Part shown: positions 7,077 through 16,500 of the stretch, piece after piece
Layout of the letters: each line of letters begins with the position of its first letter
How positions within the stretch are numbered: position 1 is the stretch's first letter
NCBI GenBank assembly: GCA_020631315.1
Contig: JAHDHM010000002.1
Coordinates: 3,357-35,150, forward strand
Origin: Acidimicrobiales bacterium
GTDB taxonomy: Bacteria; Actinomycetota; Acidimicrobiia; Acidimicrobiales; Poriferisodaliceae
DNA: 31,794 bases
Direction of reading: 5' to 3'
Notes under the pieces: generated by a model
Told to the model about the DNA's origin: nothing
Database searches by the model: none
The model's input: the letters and a program-made list of their open reading frames with translations, nothing else
Made by a program: the position numbers and the translations under genes

Positions 7077-8909
7077 TCAGCGGGCGAGCGTGTGGTGCAG
7101 GTCCGAGTAGAGGCCGCCGGCCTCGAGCAGCTCGTCGTGGGTGCCGGACTCGACGACACGCCCGTCGTCGATCACGACGATGCGATTGGCGGCCCTCACC
7201 GTGGAGAGGCGGTGTGCGATCACGATCGACGTCCGGTGCGCGAGCGCGTGGTCGAGCGCCTCTTGCACGAGTGCTTCGTTCTCGGCGTCGAGATGGCTCG
7301 TGGCCTCGTCGAGGATCACGATCGCCGGATCCTTCAGCAGGGTCCTCGCGATGGCGAGCCGCTGCTTCTCGCCGCCGCTCAGCCGATAGCCGCGCTCACC
7401 GACCACCGTGTCGTAGCCGTCGGGCAGGCTCGCGATGACGTCGTGGATGCGTGCGGCTCGACACGCCGCTTCGATCTCGTCTCGGGTGGCGCCGGGCCTG
7501 GCGTACTCGAGGTTCGCCGCCACGGAGTCGTGGAACAGGTGCGGGTCCTGGGTCACCATGCCGATCGACGCTCGCAAGGAGTCCTGGCGGAGATCGCGCA
7601 CGTCGTGGCCGTCGATGCGGACGGCACCGGACGACGCTTCGTAGAGGCGCACCACGAGCGAGGCGATGGTGCTCTTGCCGGCACCGCTCGGCCCGACCAG
7701 CGCCAACATCGTTCCCGGTTCGATCGTGAGGTCCACGCCGGACAGGACCGTCGTGCCGAGCTGTGGTTCGGCGGTGGCGCCGATCTCGGCGCTGGAGCCG
7801 ATCGGGTAGGCGAAGTCGACCCCGTCGAACTCGACACGGCCCTCGGCGTCGACGAGGTCGATGGCACCTGGACGGTCGCTGATGTGATGCGGCGTGTCCA
7901 ACACCTCGAAGACCCGTTCGAAGGACACAAACGCCGTCATGATGTCGATGCGTGCGCTCGTGAGCGCCGTGAGGGGCTGGTAGATGCGGCCCACGAGCAG
8001 CGCGAACGTGACCAGCGTGCCGACCTCGAGGTCGCCGTCGATCACGAGGATGCCGCCGAGCCAGTACACGACGGCGGTCGCGATGGCGCCGACGAGACCG
8101 AGCGCGAGCAGGAAGCTGCGTCCGTAGAGCGCGCTGCGGATGCCGAGGTCGCGGACTCGGCCGGCCCGATGCGAGAACGCAGCCGTCTCCTCCTCGGACC
8201 GGCCGAAGAGCTTCACGAGCTGAGCACCCGAGACGCCGAAGCGTTCCGTCATGACCGAGTTCATCTGTGCGTTCTCGTCCATCTGCTCGCGCATGAGCCG
8301 CTGCTGCACGCGTCCGACCCTCTTGGCCGGCCAGATGAACAGGGGCAGCAGGATCAACGACAGCAGCGTGAGCCGCCACTCGATCAGGGCCATGGTGATC
8401 ACCGTCGAGCTGACCGTGATGAAGTTCGAGACGACCTGTCCGAGCGTTCCGGTGACGGCCCGCTGTGCACCGACCACGTCGTTGTTGAGACGCGAGATCA
8501 ACATGCCCGTCTGGGTGTTGGTGAAGAACGCCAGAGGCATGCGCTGGACGTGGTCGAACAGCGTGACTCGCAGGTCGTGGATCAGCCCCTCGCCGACCTT
8601 CGAGCTCAGCCAACGCTCGACCAACGCCAGGGCGGCGTCGGCGATCACCGCCGCCACGACGAGCAGGGAGAGCGTCGTGACGAGGCCCTTGTCACCGTTG
8701 GCGATGCCGTCGTCGAGGATCCGGCCGAACAGGATCGGCGGCACCAGCTGGAGCAGTGCGGCGCCGATGATCGTGGCGAGGAAGCCGGTGATCATCAGCC
8801 GGTAGGGGCGAGCGAAGGTCCAGGCCCGCCGTGCGGTCGTGCGGTCGAATTCGTGTCCTGCGACGCCGCTCGGATCGTGGCCCATCGCGGCGTGGGGTCC
8901 CATGCGCAT
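7077..8909 (-). CDS. ABC transporter, ATP-binding and permease fusion (exporter half-transporter)
   Basis: A 610-residue half-transporter. Residues about 35-320 hold six membrane helices of the type 1 exporter fold (first helix about 38-60, last pair about 265-310). The nucleotide-binding domain (about 358-605) has Walker A GPSGAGKST (406-414), Q-loop VTQDPHLF, signature LSGGEKQ (510-516), Walker B VILDEA (531-536) and the H-loop His566 in IAHRLST, so ATPase activity should be intact. It would act as a homodimer or with an unseen partner; the cargo (lipid, peptide or drug) cannot be told. ATG 8909 has no Shine-Dalgarno but has TACGCT 6 nt upstream; ATG 8903 and 8885 are alternatives. It lies 63 bp downstream of the diguanylate cyclase remnant. 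Confidence 0.92.
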   Translation of the reverse strand: MRMGPHAAMGHDPSGVAGHEFDRTTARRAWTFARPYRLMITGFLATIIGAALLQLVPPILFGRILDDGIANGDKGLVTTLSLLVVAAVIADAALALVERWLSSKVGEGLIHDLRVTLFDHVQRMPLAFFTNTQTGMLISRLNNDVVGAQRAVTGTLGQVVSNFITVSSTVITMALIEWRLTLLSLILLPLFIWPAKRVGRVQQRLMREQMDENAQMNSVMTERFGVSGAQLVKLFGRSEEETAAFSHRAGRVRDLGIRSALYGRSFLLALGLVGAIATAVVYWLGGILVIDGDLEVGTLVTFALLVGRIYQPLTALTSARIDIMTAFVSFERVFEVLDTPHHISDRPGAIDLVDAEGRVEFDGVDFAYPIGSSAEIGATAEPQLGTTVLSGVDLTIEPGTMLALVGPSGAGKSTIASLVVRLYEASSGAVRIDGHDVRDLRQDSLRASIGMVTQDPHLFHDSVAANLEYARPGATRDEIEAACRAARIHDVIASLPDGYDTVVGERGYRLSGGEKQRLAIARTLLKDPAIVILDEATSHLDAENEALVQEALDHALAHRTSIVIAHRLSTVRAANRIVVIDDGRVVESGTHDELLEAGGLYSDLHHTLAR

Positions 8910-8915
8910 CCGAGG

Positions 8916-8921
8916 AGCGTA
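8916..8921 (-). promoter_or_regulatory. Possible leaderless -10 (TACGCT) for the ABC exporter
   Basis: TACGCT on the minus strand fits TAnnnT and ends 6 nt before ATG 8909. The same spacing occurs at other starts in the window that lack a Shine-Dalgarno. No clear -35 is present. Confidence 0.4.
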
Positions 8922-8972
8922 CGGACCGATGTGCCCGCCGCGTTCGCTTCGCTCGCGTCGAAGGTGAACGGA

Positions 8973-9885
8973 CTATTCGGCGGGCTGCAGCTGGTCCGCG
9001 TCCTTGGCGGCGTACATGGCCATGTCGGCTGCGTGCCAGGTGCCGAGCAGGTCGCCGTGCAGCGACCTGACCGCGCCTCCGGTTGCGGCGCCCGCGGGCG
9101 GCAAGGCGGTCGCGAATCGAGTCGACCAGGTAGTCGAGGTCGTCGTGAGCCACGTGGGGCAACAGCAGACCGAACTCGTCACCGCCGAGTCGTGCCACGA
9201 GGTCCGAGGCGCGATGGCTGTCGAGCAACGCCGATGCTGCGCGCCGGAGGTGTGCGTCGCCGGCTGCATGGCCTTCGGCGTCGTTGAGGTGCTTCAGCCC
9301 GTTCAGGTCGACGACGACGATGGCGACGTCGCCACCGTGGCGGGCGGCTCGAGCGTCTTCACGATCGAGCGCGTCCACCCAGGCCCGCCGGTTGGGCAGC
9401 CCTGTGAGCACGTCGGTCACGGCACGGTGTTCAGCGTCGGCGAGCCGACGCTCGAGGTCGCCGATGGAGGTGAGCAGATCGGCTTGCGAGCTGACGAGTT
9501 CGATCATCGTCGCGGGGTCGCGCAGTGGCTCGGTGGCGAGCAGTACGAGTGACGCGGTTTCGGCGGTGGTGTGGCCCAGCTGGACGGAGATGGTGGAGCG
9601 GATCGTGGTCGTCGCCTCACCGAGTCGCAGCGTCCACGCGGTGGTGTCGTGGAACGATCCGCCGACGGGCTGCAGGGTGTCGAAGCGATGCCCGATGCCG
9701 AGGCCGGTTCCTGCGTCGGCAACGTGCAGCACCCGCGTTCCCTCGGGGTCGGCGGCGACGACGGCGATCGTCGCCCCGAGCGTCACCCGCAGGTGTGTCA
9801 CGACGCGGCGGCACGCGTCGTCGAACGAACACGCTCGGGCCGCGGACACCTTCACGTGAGGTTCTGTCGACCGCACCCGGTGCAC
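8973..9885 (-). pseudogene. Diguanylate cyclase (GAF-like plus GGDEF domain) with a frameshift near the 3' end
   Basis: The frame from GTG 9885 (GAAGAG 7 nt upstream) encodes a GAF-like N-terminal domain (about 15-125) and a GGDEF domain: TDVLTGLPNRRAWVDAL, VVVDLNGLKHLND, GDAHLRRAA and the intact active-site motif LGGDEFGLLLPH (GGDEF at 234-238), which makes cyclic di-GMP in active enzymes. After about residue 262 this frame turns into arginine-rich nonsense. The proper family ending (HAADMAMYAAKDADQLQPAE, stop at 8973) continues in the frame one base further on. The break lies in the GC-rich run at about 9090-9102 and looks like one extra base. As given the product would lose the last strands and helix of the fold. 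A one-base assembly error is a real alternative, in which case the gene encodes an intact 303-residue enzyme. Confidence 0.8.
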
Positions 9886-9914
9886 AGTTCATCTCTTCGC
9901 GCAGCCGATCTCCA

Positions 9915-9936
9915 GATCTGACGCGATCGTCAGATC
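9915..9936. promoter_or_regulatory. Perfect 9-bp inverted repeat at the regulator stop, upstream of the GGDEF gene
   Basis: GATCTGACG (9915-9923) and CGTCAGATC (9928-9936) flank CGAT. It overlaps the stop codon of the RHH gene and lies 30 bp before the start of the diguanylate cyclase gene. It could be a U-less terminator of the first or an operator or hairpin ahead of the second. Confidence 0.5.
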
Positions 9937-10504
9937 AGATGCCGGCCGCGAGTCGGATCGCCCGCTCGACGAGGAACGACGTGCTGACGCCGAGCTCGTG
10001 GCTGAACGTGGACAGACGTTCTGCCTCGGCGGGTGTGACGTTCAACGTGGTCGAGAACTTGTCACCGAGCGCTGAGGGCGATCGGCGTCGACGCGACCTG
10101 GGTGTCGCCTCGCCGCGGAGTCGATCGGCGGTCAGTTCGACGGCACTGAGGGCGGCGTCGGCGAGGGTGCCGTGGACGACTCGCGCCTGGTCGAGTGCCT
10201 GACGCGCTTCGAGCGACAACCTGACGAGTACCTGTCGTCGCTCGGCCGTGGGAAGAATGTCACGGAGCGCAGTCGAATCGGGCCCATGACGCGGCGTGGG
10301 CGGCGCGATGCGTGTCGACCTCAGTTCCGGCCGAGGCTGTCGCGTAACTGTCGGATTGGCCCGTCCCACCTGCGCGGAGAGTACCGCGATGTCCACGTCA
10401 GGTGGCCGATGTGTCGGATGAGTGTCGGATGGGCGTCGGGCGCGGCCGCGTAGGCGCCGGAGGTCCTCAAGTGCGACGGATCGCAGCGGTACCCAGCGCT
10501 GCAT
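9935..10504 (-). CDS. Tandem ribbon-helix-helix DNA-binding protein
   Basis: A 189-residue basic protein. The C-terminal segment, residues 149-187 (KFSTTLNVTPAEAERLSTFSHELGVSTSFLVERAI in order), fits the CopG/Arc ribbon-helix-helix pattern: a short strand, helix A, a glycine turn, then helix B. Residues about 91-130 (VLVRLSLEARQALDQARV then HGTLADAALSAVELTADR) have the same strand-helix-helix outline and align without gaps, so this may be two RHH units in one chain joined by a basic linker (RSRRRRS). The first 80 residues are Pro/Arg-rich and look disordered. ATG 10504 follows a strong AGGGAGGT Shine-Dalgarno 6 nt upstream. This ATG overlaps the ATG of the giant surface protein gene on the other strand (shared CATG), which suggests a role in its control; that is inference. 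Confidence 0.65.
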   Translation of the reverse strand: MQRWVPLRSVALEDLRRLRGRARRPSDTHPTHRPPDVDIAVLSAQVGRANPTVTRQPRPELRSTRIAPPTPRHGPDSTALRDILPTAERRQVLVRLSLEARQALDQARVVHGTLADAALSAVELTADRLRGEATPRSRRRRSPSALGDKFSTTLNVTPAEAERLSTFSHELGVSTSFLVERAIRLAAGI

Positions 10505-13500
10505 GGCCACCTCCCTGAAGCCGACACCGCGCTGCGCCGTGACCACCGCGCGTGCGCTGTCGGTCGCCACGCTGCTCGCCCTGTTCGCGATCGTCGCCAG
10601 CCCGTCCGTTGCCGGAGCGGTCGACGACGCCACCATCACCGGCGTCGTGTTCGACGACGTCAACGGTGACGGCACGATCAACGGAGCCGATGCGGCCCGG
10701 GCCGGCCTGACCGTCGAACTGGTCGAGGTCGGGAGTGGGACTGTGGTCGACACCACGGTCACGGATGGTCTCGGCGCCTACACACTGACCGTCGACGGCT
10801 CGGGCCTGCCGCTGGACCATCTGGTCCGTGTCTCGGGCCTCTCGGCGAGCGAGGCGTTCTCGTCGGGACCGGACAGCGACGTGTCGAACGTCTGGGACGA
10901 TCCGATCGACGGCAGCGGGGAGGCGGTCGTCGGAGAGTTCGTCCTCGTCGGTCTCGCCCCGAATGCGACGGAGACGGTCGATGCGATGGTGCGCCAGACA
11001 CCGACGGTCTCGGGTTCGGTGTGGGCCGACACCGACGTGGACGGCGTGCTCGACGACTCCGGCGACCCGGACGGCGCTGCGTTGGAGGGTCCCGCGACCG
11101 ACGTCACCGTCGAGCTGGTCGACCCGAACGACGACTCGATCATCGCGACGACCACGATCGACGCTGCCGGTGACTATCTCTTCGACACCGTGCCGGACGG
11201 CACGTGGGACGTCGTGTTCACCTCGACGAACACGTTCTTCGGGTTCAACGACGGCGCAGCCGGCAACGACACGACCGAGGATCCCGCGGTGCTCGGCGAG
11301 CCCCGCTCGGCGAGGACCAGCATCACCGTCTCGGGCACTGATGCCTCGGTTGTCGGTTCCACGACTCGCCCGCTCGTGACGCTCGACGCCGAGATCATCC
11401 CTGCAGTCGGCATCCAGGACGGCACCGCCCCGTTCGACACCTTCGGCACCTGTCCGACGCTGACGGCCGGCGACGACTGCGGTGACGACGACGGCGTCAT
11501 CCGGACGAACGACGTGGTCACCTTCCCGATCTCGGTGACGGCTGACGGCGTCCCGGACATCGACGGTTCGGGCAACATCGAGGACGACGAGAAGATCGGC
11601 GACGTCATCCTCGAGATGACCGTCTCACCGTCGGACGCTCCCGACCCGGTCTCCATCGTCGAGTTCTCGGGCGGCAACAGCGGCATCCCGACGATCTGTC
11701 GTCAGGGCGGCGCGTACTCTCCCTCGTCCACGATCGTCGACAACCTCGATGGTTCGTTCACCCTCCTGTGCAACCTGGGCGACTTCGGCGACGAGCTGAA
11801 GTTCTTCTCCGTGTCGGTCCGTGCCCTCGGTGGTTCGGAGAACCTGTCGAGCATCTCGACGACGTCGCGGGTGTACCAGTCCCGCGACGAGGCGATCCCG
11901 CCGACCACGCCGCTCCCCGACACGGTCCACGCGGTCTCCGCCTCACCCCAGTTCAACCTGACCAAGAGCACCTTCGACGGCAACGCCAACAACCGGCTCA
12001 TCAGCCATGGCGTGCAGGAGCGGGTGAACCCCGAGACCGGGATCACCGAGTACGGCTACGGCTTCCAGTACGAGATGTCCGTCGTGGTGCCGCCGGGTGG
12101 TCGCGGTGTCGAGCCGGTCGAGACGATGACGTTCACCGAGCAGATCGACAGCCAGTTCTCCGGTGCACTGCTCGTCGCCTGTTACAACGAGCCGTACAAC
12201 TCCAGCTCGACAATTCCGCGTGGCGGCGATCAGCCGGATGGCTCGCCGTCGTCGGATGACAACCGTGTGGCCGACTCGGGCACGTGGACCTGTGATCAGC
12301 CGAGCGCCGGTGCCGACATCACGGTCACCATCACCGGGGCCGACACCACCGCAGCGCATCTGCCCACCGAGGGTTACAACGGCAACGACCTGAGCGCCGG
12401 CCCGTTCTACGTCGCCGTCGGTCGTGTCTACCTCTGGTACCCGATGCGTGACCTGTCGGACATCCTCGACGACGGTCTCGACAACGACAGCTGGAACTAC
12501 GGCGACACCGACGTCTTCGGCACGGTGTCGGTCACCAACTGCGTGGTCGACTTCGCCCCGACGAGCGCGGGAGGCACGCAGAACTTCGGCGGCCTGAACG
12601 AGCCGTACTACGGCGAATCGGACGGCGACCCGGCTCCGGCGGGTGACAACTGCCGTGCTCATGACATCGTGATCACCGACTCCGGGAGCTACTGGAAGGG
12701 CTACCGCGCCACGGGCTACGAGACGTGGGGGACCGGCCACAACTGGATCACGGGCTTGCCGCCGAACGCCAGCGCGGACCACTCCGGTGACGGCGCCGTC
12801 TATCCCGGCGAGATCTTCGTGGCCGGTTCGTACTACCGCAACAGTGGTGTCGTCGATCAGAGCGGCATCGTGATCTGCGAGACCGTCGACACGGCGGTCA
12901 TGCGGCTCGCCGACATCCCCGGCATCACCGGCACCGACGTGGCCGTGCTCGCTCTGACCCACGACGACACGGGTCTGTACAAGCTGCAGTACCTCGCCGA
13001 CGCCGGCGGCTTCAACAACGACCACGGTCACGACCAGACCCCTGACCCGGTGTCCGGGCATCTGCCGGTCGACACGACCAACCAGGACGCAGCGTCGGTC
13101 TGTGACGACGCGGCCGGCACCTGGTTCGACGACATCGCCTCGGTGCCGGGCGGCTCGGATGCGGTCACCCGCCTGCGCGTCGTTCCAGTGGACTGGTCTG
13201 GCGGCACCTCGTCACAGGTGCTCAAGCCGACCGAGTACGTCGGCATGGTCATCGGCCTCGAGGCACGCAACACCTTCAACGGCGGTCCCGCCGACGAGGA
13301 CGGCGAGCTGATCCCGGTCGGCACCCTCCTCGTCGACCACTCGGGCTACCGCAACCGCAACGGCACCTGGGTCGAGTCGTCCTACGACCCGATGGCCAAC
13401 ACCGGCACGACGACCGGCGACCGCATTGCGCTGAACCGGGTTCAGGTGCGCGTCACCAAGTCCGCGACGCTCCTCACCACTGGTGACGACCTGATGTTCG

Positions 13501-16500
13501 CTCAGGACGCCGGGCTGGACATCGAGTGGGTCATCCAGCCTGCGGTCACTTCGGGCACCGGTGGTGATTCGGTCGCAGAAGACGTCCGCATCGTCGACGT
13601 CCTCCCGCAGTACGTCACGTACGACCCGACCTGCACGCCTGCGCCGCCGGCCGGCTACGCGGGCCCCGTCGTCACGGCGGGCCCCGGTGCGGGAGAGACC
13701 ACGCTCGAGTGGAGCCTCGGTGACCGCATCGCCAACGTGGCGTTGGACCCGATCATCCTGTGTACCAACACGAGCTCGGTCGCGCCGAATGGCTACGACG
13801 CCTTGAACGCCGTCACCATCTCGGCGGTCAACGACTCGTCGGGCGCTGCCATCCGGACGGCCGAGCGGACCGTCGAGCTGCAGCAGTCCGGAGGCTTCCA
13901 GCTGGAGAAGTCCGTCGATCAGCCGCTCGACTTCGAGAACGACACCCAGGTCTTCACCCTGACGTGGTCGAACTTCTCCGACGTCATCCCGATCGAGGCG
14001 CCCTACATCTACGACGTCTTCGGCCACAACGGCGATGGTCCGTCGACGCCGGCTGCGAAGTCGATCACCTCGACCTTCACCGGACAGTACGTCCTCGATG
14101 CGATGCCGACCGCCTCGACTGCGGGCACGTTCGAGTTCTCTGCTGATGATCCGGCGACGATCTCGAACGATCATCGTGAGGCCTCGAACCAGCCGGGCGG
14201 CTCGACCACCTGGTGCTCGTCCTCCGACGGTGTCTCGTTCACGCTCGTGCAGGGCAGTGGTGCCTGCCCGGCCACGTTGGCCGATGCCACTGCGCTGCGG
14301 TTCGTCTCGGCGGGCCAGCTCCCGCCGTCGGGTCTCGAGACGCTCAGCTTCACGATGCAGGCCGGTGACCCCGGCGCCGACCCGGGCCTCATCAACGACG
14401 CCGGCGATCGCTACACGAACCGGTTCGCTGCGTGGAGCAACAGCTTCCCCGATCAGCTCGTGCGGTCGAACACGGTGATCGTGCAGGTCGTCTCGTTCAC
14501 CCTCGGCGACCTCGTATTCGCCGACGTGAACTACGACGGCGCCTACACAGCCGGCCTCGACCTCCTGGCACCGGCGGGCGTGACCGTCGAGCTGTGGGAG
14601 GACGGCGGCAGCTCGGCGTTCGACACGACGACGACCGACGCCAACGGCCGCTTCACGTTCGTGGACATCGCCGGCGGTGATCTCGAGCTGCGCATCCCCG
14701 CCAGCGAGTTCCAGGGCGGTGGCCTGCTCGAGAACTGGACCGTGTCCGCGGCAGCAGTGGCTGATCCTGACCTCCCGGACCCCGGCGCCAACGAGAACGT
14801 CGACCATCACGCCCAGACCGCGGGCACCGAGGCCGTCGACGGTGTCACGTCGGGTGTCGTGACCCTCGAGGCGAACGCCACGCCGAACCCGGCCGGTGGT
14901 GAGCCGCTGTTCGACGACGTCTACCCGTGGGCCAACGCGTTCTACACCGACGACTTCACGAACTACACCGTCGACTTCGGCCTGGTCGCCCCGGGTGCCG
15001 TCGCGGTGCAAAAGGAGATCTGCATCGAAGCGGACCTCGCGAACTGTGACGTGGCCGACGACGCCGACTGGGCCGAGACCCAGGAAGTCCCGTTCTTCAC
15101 GAACTCCGCGTGGCGGGTCACGGTGACCAACACCGGTTCGCAGATCCTCAGCCCGACCTACGTCGACGACGAACTCGAGGACGCCTGCGACGCCACGTTC
15201 GACGGTTCCGACCTGCCGCCGGACGCGCCGCACTCCCCGTCGGGAACCGCGTCGGTGACCCACGCCGGCCTGCAGTCGCTGGGTCTCGGAGAGTCGACGG
15301 CCTACGTCTGTGAGTCCAGCCAGGTGGTCGAGGAGCTCACGAACTCCGCCGACGCGATCGGCACCGCGGCCGACGGCACCACCGTGACGGCGAGTGACAC
15401 CGCCGACGTCACGTTGCCGCCACCCAACCCGCTGATCACCGTCGAGAAGTCGACCAACACCCTCGATGCCGACAGCCTTCCGGGCGTCTACCTGGACACC
15501 GGCGACGCCATCATCTGGGAGTACGTGGTCACGACGACCGGCAACGTCCCGTTGACCGACGTCGAGGTGGTCGACGACATGGGCACCCCGGGCACCCCGG
15601 GTGACGACATCACGTTGTCGAAGGCCACGTCGGGCTACGTCAGCGGTGACACCGACGGCGACGACGTGCTCGACCTCGACGAGACCTGGATCTTCCAGCT
15701 CGGCGGTGTCGCCTCCTCGGGTCAGTACACGAACGTCGCGACCGCAACCGGTACGCCGGTGGCGCCGTCGCTGTCCGACGTGAACGACACCGATGCCAGC
15801 AACCACACCGGTCTGGACGACGCACCCTCGATCGACGTCGAGGTGGCGACGAACGGTGACGATGCCGACGTCGCATCCGGGCCGCTCGTGAACACCGGCA
15901 GCACCGTCACCTGGACCTACACCGTGACGACGAACGGCGCAGACGTGCCGCTGTCGGCCATCACGCTCGTCGACGACGCCGGCACGCCCGGCGACGCGGG
16001 CGACGACTTCAGCCCGACCTACCAGTCCGGTGACACCGACGCCGACGGCATCCTCGACGAGGGCGAGACCTGGATCTTCACGGCCACGGGTTCGGCCGGT
16101 GACGGTCAGTTCACGAACACGGTCGAGGCGACGGGCACGCCGCCCGAGACGACCGACAGCTCCGGCGTGACGACGCAGCCCGCCGACGTGTCCGACACGG
16201 ACCCGACCAACCACTTCGCCGTGGTCGGCGCTGTCGACGTCCAGAAGTCCACGAACGGCGAGGACGCCGACACCGGGTTCGGGCCCGTGGTGGCCACCGG
16301 TTCGACCGTCACCTGGACGTTCGCAGTCGAGAACACGGGCAACGTGGACCTCGCTGATGTCACGGTGACGGACGATCAGGTCGCGGCACTGGACATCGAC
16401 TGTGGTGCGCCCGACAACGACAATGTCATCGACACGATCCTGCCCGGCGACATCGTCACCTGTACCGCCACGGGCACGGCGGTCACCGGTCAGCACGCCA

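Noticed and set aside
7050..9287. Plus-strand open frame of 745 codons opposite the ABC exporter
   Set aside because: Antisense shadow of a gene with all family motifs on the minus strand; the predicted protein is low-complexity and unlike any family.
10422..10502. Upstream extension of the giant protein from ATG 10422
   Set aside because: It adds Arg-rich sequence before a clear signal peptide that starts well at ATG 10503.
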